From assembly GCA_009783085.1 (NCBI GenBank), contig WRHU01000001.1, positions 1 through 64,000 on the forward strand: a DNA stretch of 64,000 nt, in the 5' to 3' direction. Of the stretch, positions 27,803-35,954 are shown piece after piece. The position numbers were made by a program, and so were the translations under genes. The stretch's first letter is position 1. The number at the start of each line of letters is the position of its first letter. A model generated the notes under the pieces. The model was not told the origin of the DNA, searched no databases, and worked only from the letters and a program-made list of their open reading frames with translations. The DNA is from Coriobacteriia bacterium (GTDB taxonomy: Bacteria; Actinomycetota; Coriobacteriia; Coriobacteriales; UBA8131).

Positions 27803-29627
27803 TGGGCATTCTCCATTCTTGATGATTGGTGTGCAAAAGATGATGTGATTTCTCGGAAAGTGGTTTTTCAAAGAACTCATCGTATACTTTGATTATTGCT
27901 GGATTCTCATGGGAGAAGCGGTAGGTATTATTGCTGTCTAGGTCGTAGAGGACCTTGCTGCGCTTGGCACGAATGCTCAAATCACTGCTGATAGGCTGTC
28001 CGCCGCCGCCAACACAACCGCCCGGGCATGCCATAATCTCAACAAAATCATAGGCGACTTCTCCGGCTTCGATGGCATCAAGCAGTTTTTCTGCATTACT
28101 GAGTCCAGAGGCAATGGCGATGCGCACTGAAGCTCCGTCAAGGTCAAAGGTAGCCTCTTTCCAGCTTTCTGGGCCACGTACCTCAGCAAAGGCATCGGGG
28201 TCGGGGTTAGAGCCCGTTACGTAGTAGTAGCCACTGCGCAACGCAGCCTCCATAACACCACCGGTTGCGCCAAATATCTCGCCCGCACCTGAGCCAATGC
28301 CAAGCGGCTCGTCAAAGTCCTCCTCGGCAAGGTTTTCAAAGTCAATAAAGTCCGAGCAAATAAGACGGTCAATTTCGCGCACCGTCAAGGCGATGTCAAC
28401 ATCTTGCCCGCTCCCAGCATCGTTCATGGTAGGCAAGGCGCACTCATGTTTTTTGGCAAGGCAGGGCATAACCGACATAGAAACAATGCGGCTGGGATCA
28501 ACTCCTAAAATCTCAGCGTAATAGCTTTTTGCCGTTGCGCCAAACATTTGCTGAGGCGATTTTGCCGTTGAGAGTCGGTCGACCATTTCGGGGCGGTGTG
28601 CCTTAATCCAACGCACCCACGCAGGGCAACAGGAGGTAAACATGGGCCAATTGTAGTCATCGGCGTGAGTAAAGCGCTCAACAAACTCGCTTGCCTCCTC
28701 GGTGATGGTCAAATCTGCCGAGAAGTCGGTATCAAAAATGTAGTCGATACCAATGGCGCGCAGCGCTGCAACCAAACGCTGGACGGTTGCTTTTTCGCGC
28801 GGAAGCCCCAAGGTTTCGCCCCATGAAGTACGCACAGAAGGAGCAATCTGGATAAGCGTAATTTTTTCGGGGTCGGCAATGGCATCTAAAACCTTGCTGA
28901 GGTCGTCACGTTCTTTGAGGGCGGCGGTAGGGCAGTGTGTTATGCATTGCCCGCAAACGGTGCATGAAGACTGCTCAATGGGCTGAGCATTTACTACGCC
29001 AACACCCGTGTGCGTGGCGCGGTTTTTTGCCGTCCAGATGTTAGAAGCCTGATTTTTGTCGCAAACTTGCAGGCATCGCCAGCAGGCAATGCACTTGCTT
29101 GCGTCACGAATAAGCGGGAAGTCTCGGTTCCAAACGGGTTTCTTTTCGGTCTTTTTGAAGCGAACCTCTGAGATGTTAAGGTTGTTTGCCAGTTCTCTGA
29201 GCTCGCAATTTCCTCCACGTAAGCAGCTGGTGCATTGAACATTGTGCTGGGAGAGCATAAGCTCAACATTAAGCTTGCGAGCCTTGCGCACCTTGGCAGT
29301 GTTGGTTTTGATAGCCATGCCCTCATACACCTTGTTGTTGCAGGCGGCAACCAGTTGTTCTGAACCCTCAACCTCAACGGAACAAACTCGGCAGGCACCG
29401 GCATCATTGAGACCCCAATAAAAGCACAGGGTAGGTATCTTGACACCAGCCATTGCTGCAGCCGCAAGAATGGTCATATCCTCAAAGGCTTCTATCTGTT
29501 TGCCGTTGATGCTTACATTGACACGCTTTTTGCCTGCGGTAGGCGTATTGGCTTGCCCGGCTTGCTGTTGTTCTGCTTGCTGTTCTGCCTGTTGCTCTGC
29601 TTGCTGCTGCGTTTCTTTTGCTACCAT
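27792..29627 (-). CDS. [FeFe] hydrogenase catalytic subunit
   Basis: Cytoplasmic hydrogenase of 611 residues. Modules in order: a Gln/Ala/Glu repeat tail (about 1-30); a [2Fe-2S] domain (CFYWGLNDAGACRVC); a His-Cys [4Fe-4S] site (HNVQCTSCLRGGNC); two [4Fe-4S] clusters (CIACWRCLQVC, CTVCGQCITHC); then the H-cluster domain. All three H-cluster motifs are intact: TSCCPAW (about 330), MPCLAKKHE (about 388) and EIMACPGGCVGGGGQP (about 533). It starts inside the last codons of the NuoF/GltD-like gene (7-bp overlap). The partner suggests NAD(P)H-linked H2 turnover, as in the glutamate-synthase-linked group A hydrogenases. Maturases HydE, HydF and HydG are not in the window. Confidence 0.95.
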   Translation of the reverse strand: MVAKETQQQAEQQAEQQAEQQQAGQANTPTAGKKRVNVSINGKQIEAFEDMTILAAAAMAGVKIPTLCFYWGLNDAGACRVCSVEVEGSEQLVAACNNKVYEGMAIKTNTAKVRKARKLNVELMLSQHNVQCTSCLRGGNCELRELANNLNISEVRFKKTEKKPVWNRDFPLIRDASKCIACWRCLQVCDKNQASNIWTAKNRATHTGVGVVNAQPIEQSSCTVCGQCITHCPTAALKERDDLSKVLDAIADPEKITLIQIAPSVRTSWGETLGLPREKATVQRLVAALRAIGIDYIFDTDFSADLTITEEASEFVERFTHADDYNWPMFTSCCPAWVRWIKAHRPEMVDRLSTAKSPQQMFGATAKSYYAEILGVDPSRIVSMSVMPCLAKKHECALPTMNDAGSGQDVDIALTVREIDRLICSDFIDFENLAEEDFDEPLGIGSGAGEIFGATGGVMEAALRSGYYYVTGSNPDPDAFAEVRGPESWKEATFDLDGASVRIAIASGLSNAEKLLDAIEAGEVAYDFVEIMACPGGCVGGGGQPISSDLSIRAKRSKVLYDLDSNNTYRFSHENPAIIKVYDEFFEKPLSEKSHHLLHTNHQEWRMPNEE

Positions 29628-31501
29628 GACGTGTGCCTCCCTCCACGCAAAGCGCCTAATCCAAAGTGGTCACAGCGCAAGCAGCGTGCGGCTTCCTGCG
29701 CTAGCTCATCGGGATAAAGCCCTTCCTCAACAAGTTCAAAATTGCCCGGCAGCTCCTCACCAAGCATCTCACGCATATTGGAACGTGCGCAGTGAACCCT
29801 GCCCTTAAAGAAGGGGGTGGGGATCTCAGGCTCAAAGCTAATGATATTTTCAAAGCCAAGGTAGGTGTCGATGGCGCGAGCTGCAACCTTGCCATCTGCA
29901 ACCGCACGAATAACCGTTGTGGGGCCAGCAGCACAGTCGCCGCCAGCAAAAACACCCGGCTTGTCGGGCAAGCTTGTGTCGCTGGTTGTTACGAGGCGTG
30001 CGCGATTGGTTGTAACGCCAGCTTTTTCAAAGGCAGCGGAGTCAATTTGTTGTCCAATGGCAACAAGGACAATGTCGCAGGCAAGAGTAATCTCATCTGT
30101 TTTGGCAGCCTGCGGAAGCGCGCGTCCGTTTTCAATGGTAGAAATCATTTGGGGTTGTAGGTTGATGCCACAAACAGCATCACCCTTTGTTTGAATACTT
30201 GCCGGAGCGTGGAGTTCAAGCAGCTCGCAGCCCTCAGCAATGGCAGCTTCTATTTCGGCAGCTTGAGCAGTCATATCTTGTTTGCGTCTGCGGTAGGCAA
30301 CCGTGACCTTGCCTGCACCAAGGCGGAGCGCCGTGCGAGCAACGTCCATAGCTACATTGCCACCACCAACCACCACGACGTTTTTGCCTGCGAAATCAGG
30401 TGCATCTGCATCGCCAATGCTGCGCAAAAGCCCAACAGCGGAGATAACACCCTGTGCCGTTTCTCCCTCAATGCCAAGCATTGCCGCAGCGTGTGCGCCA
30501 ATGCTCAGATAAACGGCATCATAATCTGAGCGCAGCTCGTCAAGACTGAGATCTTTTCCAACCGCAACTCCCGTTTTGACGTTTATGCCATGGGCGAGTA
30601 GGTAGTCAATCTCAGCGTCAAGAGCAGTGCGGGGGAGGCGATAGGCAGGAATGCCGTAGCGCAACATACCGCCGAGCTGCTCACGTTGTTCATAGACAAC
30701 AACCTTATGTCCCATGCAGGTGAGGTAAAACGCTGCCGTAAGCCCAGCGGGGCCTCCGCCAACAACAGCAATTTTTTTATTGGTGCTTTCCTCGTTTTGC
30801 GCAAAAAGCTGTAAGGGCTCGGTATTGGTCATGCCATTTTGGGCACGGTCGGCGGCAAAACGCTTAATGCCGCGAATGTTAATAGGGTCGTCAACCATGC
30901 CTCTGCGACACTGCAACTCGCAGGGGTGCTCGCAAATAAGCGCGCAGGCAACGGCAAAGGGATTATCTTTTCTCACCAACATAAGAGCGTCATCAAAACG
31001 CCCAGCAGAGGTAAGGGCAAGATAGCCGGGAACATCAACACCGGCGGGGCACCCCGACACGCAGGGCACCGGCGCAAAACGCTCTGCCATGCAATCGTTG
31101 TGTTCGATGTGATAGCAAAAGTCCTCGGCAAACGCCTTGGCAGCAGTATGGGCAACCGCAGCCCCCTCATAACCAATGGCGCAGTCTGCGGAGAGATAGA
31201 TGCTTTCCGCAAGTTCTGTAATAAGTTTGAGGCGGTTGTCGCACGCTGCAGCTGCACCGGTAGCTCCGGTGGCAATGGTTCCCTCCAAAACCTCGTCAAT
31301 AAGGGTTCCCAATTTTGCAAGACCAATGCGGCAAGGGACACATTTGCCGCAGCTTTGCGCAGCAGCCATCTTAACAAAGGCAGCAGTAAGCTCGATAGGG
31401 CAGGTGGTTTTTGCGCCTACTTGCTCACGTTCGCTCAGTTTTTGATAGATGTCCTCAATGCTTTTTTGTGCCGCACTTTTTTCGTACACGCTTAAGGGCA
31501 T
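29621..31501 (-). CDS. NuoF-type iron-sulfur / GltD-like NAD(P)H flavoprotein, hydrogenase partner
   Basis: 626-residue electron-transfer subunit. Residues 1 to about 145 match the C-terminal iron-sulfur part of NuoF/HydB (SCGKCVPCRIGLAKLG, then a later Cys in LSADCAIG). Next is a GltD/Fer4_20 domain with cysteines in CVSGCPAGVD and CEHPCELQCRRG. Two dinucleotide folds follow: VVGGGPAGLTAAFYL (FAD) and VVVVGGGNVAMDVART (NAD(P)H). AGGDCAAGPTTVIRAVADGK is the FAD-closing motif. The open frame reaches 31855 but the start is the ATG at 31501, preceded by AAGGAGG. It likely passes electrons between NAD(P)H and the overlapping hydrogenase. The NuoF flavin/NADH domain is absent. Confidence 0.88.
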   Translation of the reverse strand: MPLSVYEKSAAQKSIEDIYQKLSEREQVGAKTTCPIELTAAFVKMAAAQSCGKCVPCRIGLAKLGTLIDEVLEGTIATGATGAAAACDNRLKLITELAESIYLSADCAIGYEGAAVAHTAAKAFAEDFCYHIEHNDCMAERFAPVPCVSGCPAGVDVPGYLALTSAGRFDDALMLVRKDNPFAVACALICEHPCELQCRRGMVDDPINIRGIKRFAADRAQNGMTNTEPLQLFAQNEESTNKKIAVVGGGPAGLTAAFYLTCMGHKVVVYEQREQLGGMLRYGIPAYRLPRTALDAEIDYLLAHGINVKTGVAVGKDLSLDELRSDYDAVYLSIGAHAAAMLGIEGETAQGVISAVGLLRSIGDADAPDFAGKNVVVVGGGNVAMDVARTALRLGAGKVTVAYRRRKQDMTAQAAEIEAAIAEGCELLELHAPASIQTKGDAVCGINLQPQMISTIENGRALPQAAKTDEITLACDIVLVAIGQQIDSAAFEKAGVTTNRARLVTTSDTSLPDKPGVFAGGDCAAGPTTVIRAVADGKVAARAIDTYLGFENIISFEPEIPTPFFKGRVHCARSNMREMLGEELPGNFELVEEGLYPDELAQEAARCLRCDHFGLGALRGGRHTSW

Positions 31502-31565
31502 TTTTTCCTCCTTTTGCCAAAGCCGCTGAGGCTGGCGAAATGACCCATTGTAATTGCTGATTTGC

Positions 31566-31600
31566 TGATAGATCTCTATCAACGGTAACTTATCATTATA
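31566..31600 (-). promoter_or_regulatory. Promoter and palindromic operator of the hydrogenase run
   Basis: On the minus strand TATAAT lies at 31600-31595, with no clear -35. A perfect palindrome TGATAGATCTCTATCA (31566-31581) sits just past the predicted start of transcription, where a repressor could act. The leader to the ATG is about 85 nt. Confidence 0.5.
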
Positions 31601-31652
31601 CCTATTATGCGGGTGTTTCTGGTCTATACTCAGGGAAAAATACCATCCTCTT

Positions 31653-31745
31653 GTCCCGTTCGACGGGAGAGTGCTCGGGATAATTGTCCCGCTCGACGGG
31701 AGAGTGCTCGGGATATTTATCCCGTTTGACGGGAGAGTGCTGAGC
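31653..31745. repeat. Three 33-bp direct repeats with internal dyads
   Basis: Units begin at 31653, 31686 and 31719, exactly 33 bp apart. Each holds a 15-bp dyad, TCCCG-N5-CGGGA (31654-31668, 31687-31701, 31720-31734), followed by GAGTGCT. They lie between the divergent hydrogenase run and the nucleotidase gene. The 33-bp unit translates in frame in the long upstream frame, but the ribosome-binding site at 31501 makes the block non-coding. Confidence 0.9.
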
Positions 31746-31859
31746 CTAATTTTGACAAGTGTTGCAGGGGAGGCACCTTGCAAGCTCAGCAAAACGTTGA
31801 TAAGAGAACACATGATAGAATGATATTTGACGTTGTATTCTCGGTTTGGAGGCACTGTG

Positions 31860-33905
31860 ATGAACCTGCAAAAAATCTCTCTGAAAACAAAAACATCTTT
31901 TCTGCTTGCCTTAATCCTCGTTGTTAGCTTAGTGCCCCTGCCGCTCGTTTCTGCCCCTGCTAGCGCTGCAACATCTGCAACCGCTGCTGCACTGGCAACC
32001 GCTGCAACACCGGCAAGCGCTGCAATACCGGCAACCGCCGCTACGCCAGAACAAGAGGTATCCCTGCTCTTTACTCACGATATGCATTCGCATTTTGACC
32101 CTGAAAACACCAACGAGAATGGCAGTGCTGTAGAGCGGGGAGGTTTTGCACGCCTTCAAACGGCGATTAACGAGGTCAAGCGCGACTTTCCTGATTCCTT
32201 CTTGTTCGATGCCGGCGATTTTTCTATGGGAACGCCGTATCAAACGGTCTTTTCTAGCGCGGCTGCCGAGCTACGCATGATGGGTCAGCTTGGTTACGAT
32301 GCTACTACGCTCGGCAATCATGAATACGATTATCGTACGCAAGGCCTAACGGATATGCTGGGTGCGGCGCTTGCTAGCGGTGATACGCTGCCAGCGTTGA
32401 CTGCCGCCAATATTGACTGGGAAACCACCCTTGCAGATGCAGATTTGCGAGAAAACGCCCAGGCTCTCAAAACTGCCTTGGATACCTACGGCAATGCGGA
32501 CTACGTGGTGATTGAACGAGGCGGCATCAAGCTTGCGGTCTTTGGTCTTATTGGCGAGAGCGCTGGTAGCTATGCCCCGCTGGCTGGGTTGTATTTCAAA
32601 GACATCATCGAAACGGCTCAAACCGTGGTTGCTCAAATAAAGGCAGAAGCAAATCCCGACATCATAGTGTGCCTCTCGCACAGTGGAACGTATGAAGATC
32701 CTAAAAAATCTGAGGACGAACACTTGGCAAAAGCGGTCCCAGACATCGACGTTATTATCAGCGGACATACGCACGTAACGCTTGAACAGCCGATAACTAT
32801 TGGCAACACGTTTATAGTTTCTGGCGGAGCGTACACGCAAAACCTCGGTCACCTAACGCTTAAGCGCGACGGAGAGAGGTACAAGCTGGCGAACTATCAG
32901 CTGATACCTATACGTGAGAACCTGCCAAAAGATGCGGAAACAGAAAAGGCCCTCGGTGCGTATCGAACGTTGGTGAACGAACAATATCTTGCGCTTTTTG
33001 GCTATGAGTTTGACCAGGTTCTGGCGTATTCTCCGTATGATTTTACTCCGATTGAGGAGTTTGGACTTGTTCAAGGTGAGGATACGCTAGGAAACCTCAT
33101 CGCCGATTCTTATCGTGATGCCGTCAAGCAGGCGGAAGGTGCTGCGTACCGCGAAGTAGACGTGACAGTTGTTCCCAATGGCGTTATCAGAGGCTCATTT
33201 TCAAAAGGGCCCATTACCGTTGCCGATGCCTATAATGCGAGCAGTTTAGGAATAGGCCCAGACGGCGTGCCGGGCTATCCGCTGGTGAGCATTTACCTTA
33301 CGGGCGAGGAACTAAAAACCATGGCAGAGGTAGACATTTCTGTTTCTACCATGATGATTGAGGCGCGCCTGTACGTGTCGGGGCTTTCGTATACCTATAA
33401 TCCTTCTCGCCTGATTCTCAACCGAGTTACCGATGTGCAGCTTATGGACCTCGACGGTACGCTCACGGAGCTGGATAACAACAAACTGTATCGTGTTATT
33501 GGTGGCCTGTATTCCTGTCAAATGCTTGGCGAGGTTGAGTCGCGTTCATTTGGACTTTTGAAGGTGAACCCCAAGGATAGGGAAGGCAACGCGATTGTTG
33601 ACTTTGAGCAACATATTGTTCGTGCCAACGGGCAAGAGCTAAAGGAATGGGTCGCACTTGCAAACTACCTTGCTTCTTTTGAGGCTGTTTATGGTACGCC
33701 GCAGATTCCTGATTATTACAACCAGCTGCACCAGCGGAAAATCGAGAATAACAGCATGTCGCCCATTGAGCTTCTTAAAAACCCGAATAAGATTTTCTTT
33801 ATAGTGCTTGCCGTGGTTTTGGTGCTTCTTGCGCTCGTTGTTCTTGTTGTTTTGTTGGTGGCACGCAGAGTGCGCCGGGCGAGACGGCGCAGGCGAGAAA
33901 ACTAG
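31860..33905 (+). CDS. Membrane-anchored 5'-nucleotidase / metallophosphatase (UshA-like)
   Basis: Cell-surface enzyme that probably dephosphorylates nucleotides outside the cell. After a signal peptide there is an Ala/Thr repeat (ATAATPASAAIPATAATP). The metallophosphatase domain has the metal ligands in THDMHSHFD, DAGDFSMGTP, TLGNHEYDY, CLSHSGTYEDP and IISGHTHV. The C-terminal nucleotidase domain carries VVPNGVIRGSF and ITVADAYNASSLG. One transmembrane helix near residues 645-668 is followed by an Arg-rich tail (RRVRRARRRR). ATG 31860 is chosen over 31827 because GGAGG at 31848-31852 is 7 nt upstream. A terminator follows. Confidence 0.92.
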   Translation: MNLQKISLKTKTSFLLALILVVSLVPLPLVSAPASAATSATAAALATAATPASAAIPATAATPEQEVSLLFTHDMHSHFDPENTNENGSAVERGGFARLQTAINEVKRDFPDSFLFDAGDFSMGTPYQTVFSSAAAELRMMGQLGYDATTLGNHEYDYRTQGLTDMLGAALASGDTLPALTAANIDWETTLADADLRENAQALKTALDTYGNADYVVIERGGIKLAVFGLIGESAGSYAPLAGLYFKDIIETAQTVVAQIKAEANPDIIVCLSHSGTYEDPKKSEDEHLAKAVPDIDVIISGHTHVTLEQPITIGNTFIVSGGAYTQNLGHLTLKRDGERYKLANYQLIPIRENLPKDAETEKALGAYRTLVNEQYLALFGYEFDQVLAYSPYDFTPIEEFGLVQGEDTLGNLIADSYRDAVKQAEGAAYREVDVTVVPNGVIRGSFSKGPITVADAYNASSLGIGPDGVPGYPLVSIYLTGEELKTMAEVDISVSTMMIEARLYVSGLSYTYNPSRLILNRVTDVQLMDLDGTLTELDNNKLYRVIGGLYSCQMLGEVESRSFGLLKVNPKDREGNAIVDFEQHIVRANGQELKEWVALANYLASFEAVYGTPQIPDYYNQLHQRKIENNSMSPIELLKNPNKIFFIVLAVVLVLLALVVLVVLLVARRVRRARRRRREN

Positions 33906-33940
33906 CGGGGCCTTGAGGCCTATAGGGGCTTATAGGACAA

Positions 33941-33974
33941 AAAGGAACCGCCATGAGGGGGTTCCTTTGTTTTT
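33941..33974 (+). terminator. Rho-independent terminator after the nucleotidase gene
   Basis: AAAGGAACC and GGTTCCTTT form a 9-bp stem around a GC-rich loop, followed by a T-rich stretch (TTTGTTTTT). It sits between the convergent nucleotidase and HipA-like genes and could serve both strands, since A's also precede the stem. Confidence 0.75.
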
Positions 33975-33982
33975 AAGGGTTT

Positions 33983-35266
33983 TTATCTACCAAGATTGGG
34001 GTTCTTTGGAACTTTATTTGGTTTTTGCGCCTGACTACTTTTCTCTGCACTGTTAAGCCTATCGCCAAGTGAGCGAGATTGTTGTTTGATAGAAACTTGC
34101 GTCTTTTGTGGAGATTTTTGTGCCTCAATCATATTTACAAACTTATCTACTCTTGCGGCAAAGGCAGAAACAAGAAGTTCTTTTCGTTCGCTTGATATGC
34201 GCGAGGATTGAGATAGAGTTTCATCAAAAATCCGCTCTACTCCCTTTAGTTTTTCAAGATCAAAAGAATCAAAAGACGACACCAGCTCAAGTTGTTTTGA
34301 AGGTAACTCATGAAAAGGCTTTGTCTTAAAATCTGGCGTTAAAGAAATATCTTTCTCTAGCGAGTTGTACCAAAGACTTGATCCGCTATCAAATATCGGA
34401 GCTACTCCAACAAACTTAAGCGTATTCACATCTCGAATAACCCCAAAATTACCATAGTGCCTGTCTTCATTCATAATTAGGCTGTCAAAAGCAAGCATGG
34501 TATCAAGATGTTCTTTCATTCCGCTAATACCAAGAACACTACATTGATTTAATAGATGATCGTAATTTGAAATATGATTTGGCTTTTTAGCAGAAAGCAT
34601 TATTTGGTTGGCAGTTACAAGCTCCGTATCAGGAGTTATAAAGTTTTCACAAACACTATAAGGCTTATCGTCAATAACTAAAAAGCTGTAATTGACGTAT
34701 GAAACATTGTTGCAACGGGATAATATTTCTGAAGCAAAAACTTCATTAACAGGTTCTTGAACAAAAGGATCACTACCGCCTTTTATAAGGCAACGTTTCT
34801 CATCGATTATCTGCCATCGTTTTTTTAGCCACCCGTCTGAAGTATTATCTGGTGACATAAAGTTGATGTTTTCTTTATTGGCTACAGGTTTTCCAAAAAA
34901 AATATCACCAATATCATCAGAAAATGAATTATCAAAAAAGTTTACGTCTTTCCACTCAAGCTCTCCATTGGGGTTTATCCAATACTGATCCGAAAGAGAT
35001 AAGGCCATGCTTTTTACTAATAAACAATCAATATCAGATATATCGATTGCCTCTAAAGCATTGCGTAAGTCTTGACGACTTGCTGGAATTGCTCTGTTTT
35101 TGAACCATTTATTTAAGTCTTTACGCAAGCGATCCTTGTGTATTCCAACACCTATCGGAAGATACTCTGGATTTTCCATGTTATTTATACGAGAAATAAC
35201 ATTAGTGTCCGAGTCTATCACGCACGCTAGAATTGGTGTGTTTTTGTTCATTAGTGTGTAGTTCAT
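33983..35266 (-). CDS. HipA-like protein kinase, orphan
   Basis: 427 residues with a HipA-type kinase core: LDTMLAFDSLIMNEDRHYGN holds the catalytic Asp-Arg-His...Asn motif, and APIFDSGSSLW is the metal-binding (DFG-like) segment. The N-terminal 125 residues resemble the Gram-positive HipA-like proteins often annotated as excisionase. The Ser/Gln/Lys-rich C-terminus is disordered. Classical HipA phosphorylates GltX and pairs with a DNA-binding HipB; no HipB-like gene lies on either side. The gene is clearly richer in A+T than its neighbours and sits beside a tRNA pair, signs of horizontal acquisition. AAAGG lies 6 nt before the ATG. Confidence 0.78.
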   Translation of the reverse strand: MNYTLMNKNTPILACVIDSDTNVISRINNMENPEYLPIGVGIHKDRLRKDLNKWFKNRAIPASRQDLRNALEAIDISDIDCLLVKSMALSLSDQYWINPNGELEWKDVNFFDNSFSDDIGDIFFGKPVANKENINFMSPDNTSDGWLKKRWQIIDEKRCLIKGGSDPFVQEPVNEVFASEILSRCNNVSYVNYSFLVIDDKPYSVCENFITPDTELVTANQIMLSAKKPNHISNYDHLLNQCSVLGISGMKEHLDTMLAFDSLIMNEDRHYGNFGVIRDVNTLKFVGVAPIFDSGSSLWYNSLEKDISLTPDFKTKPFHELPSKQLELVSSFDSFDLEKLKGVERIFDETLSQSSRISSERKELLVSAFAARVDKFVNMIEAQKSPQKTQVSIKQQSRSLGDRLNSAEKSSQAQKPNKVPKNPNLGR

Positions 35267-35286
35267 GCTGCTGCCTTTGTGTAATT

Positions 35287-35312
35287 AGTAAAGATTTACT
35301 TAGGCTATTATA
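35287..35312 (-). promoter_or_regulatory. Promoter and palindrome of the HipA-like gene
   Basis: On the minus strand TATAAT (35312-35307) is followed at the likely transcription start by a perfect palindrome AGTAAAGATTTACT (35287-35300). This is a plausible autoregulatory operator. Confidence 0.45.
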
Positions 35313-35329
35313 TCTCATTTACCAGCAAA

Positions 35330-35373
35330 GGTGTCGCCTGTTAGCTCGGGGCACGTGAGCTTTGGGCGACACC
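35330..35373. repeat. Nested inverted repeat (potential cruciform)
   Basis: GGTGTCGCC (35330-35338) pairs with GGCGACACC (35365-35373), and AGCTC (35343-35347) with GAGCT (35357-35361) inside. No T-run follows on either strand. It lies upstream of the HipA-like gene in an otherwise gene-free, AT-rich stretch. About 200 bp further, AGTCTGGCACA is repeated directly (near 35550). Origin unknown; it may be the scar of a mobile element. Confidence 0.6.
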
Positions 35374-35657
35374 GATTCGTTCTGCTTTTCTTATGTTTTA
35401 AGACTTAAAGATTTATGGTGATATTTAAAAGGCTGTTTTATGGGGAAAAACCAGCCAAAACACACAGATTTACCAACACGTTTTGTCCTATAAGCCAATA
35501 TCTTGAAAAGCAAATAAGTTGTCGCACTTTGATAGTTAGTTTTCGAAAGTCTGGCACAAGTCTGGCACATCTTTATTCTTGAGTTAGATAATTAGAAACA
35601 GGTCAAAGAAAAAAATGACCTCTGACCATAAGATTGTCACCATCCCCTCCGGCAAGA
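35374..35657. other. AT-rich gene-free stretch between HipA-like gene and tRNAs
   Basis: I see no gene. It holds the paired TCTGGCACA direct repeat (35551-35570) and short AT-rich tracts. It resembles decayed DNA at a tRNA-side integration site; no integrase fragment can be read. Confidence 0.35.
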
Positions 35658-35686
35658 ATCAAAAAAAGACCCCTTGCGGGGTCTTT
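35658..35686 (-). terminator. Terminator of the tRNA-Gln/tRNA-Glu transcript
   Basis: AAAGACCCC (35665-35673), loop TTGC and GGGGTCTTT (35678-35686) form a 9-bp stem. On the minus strand it is followed by a T-run. It lies 7 bp after the tRNA-Glu CCA end. Confidence 0.88.
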
Positions 35687-35693
35687 GAAAAGT

Positions 35694-35770
35694 TGGTAGC
35701 CCGTACGGGATTCGAACCCGTGACCTCCGCCTTGAGAGGGCGGTGTCCTAAACCGCTAGACGAACGGGCC
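35694..35770 (-). tRNA. tRNA-Glu (CUC)
   Basis: 77 nt including an encoded CCA. On the minus strand it starts GGCCCGTTCGTCTAGCGG. The anticodon stem CCGCC/GGCGG holds the loop CTCTCAA, giving anticodon CTC (codon GAG). The T arm is CGGGTTCGAATCCCG, and the acceptor closes GGCCCGT with ACGGGCT. It is the second gene of a two-tRNA transcript. Confidence 0.95.
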
Positions 35771-35803
35771 ATAAAGGCTGCGCTTAGGCAAACATCAAGC
35801 TAA

Positions 35804-35877
35804 TGGCTGGGATGGAAGGAGTTGAACCCTCACTTACGGAACCAGAATCCGCTGTCCTACCATTAGACGACATCCCA
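35804..35877 (-). tRNA. tRNA-Gln (CUG)
   Basis: 74 nt including CCA. On the minus strand it starts TGGGATGTCGTCTAATGG. The anticodon loop TTCTGGT gives anticodon CTG (codon CAG). The acceptor TGGGATG pairs with CATCCCA, and the T arm is AGGGTTCAACTCCTT. It lies 33 bp upstream of tRNA-Glu. Confidence 0.95.
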
Positions 35878-35925
35878 GTGCGCGTGTACATCACGTATCG
35901 CACGCCCTTGAAAGCGCGATTGTAT

Positions 35926-35954
35926 ATCTTAGAGGGTATAACGCGTATAGTCAA
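35926..35954 (-). promoter_or_regulatory. Promoter of the tRNA pair
   Basis: On the minus strand TTGACT (35954-35949) and TAAGAT (35931-35926) are separated by 17 bp. Transcription would start about 40 bp before tRNA-Gln. Confidence 0.6.

Noticed and set aside
31653-31745. Possible CRISPR array
   Set aside because: The whole 33-bp unit repeats, including the would-be spacers, there are only three copies, and no cas genes are in the window.
31502-31855. N-terminal extension of the hydrogenase partner through the 33-bp repeats
   Set aside because: The frame is open, but AAGGAGG sits just before the ATG at 31501, family members start there, and a promoter and palindrome lie inside the extension.
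35615-35803. 62-residue ORF near the tRNAs
   Set aside because: It is an antisense reading of tRNA-Glu and its terminator.
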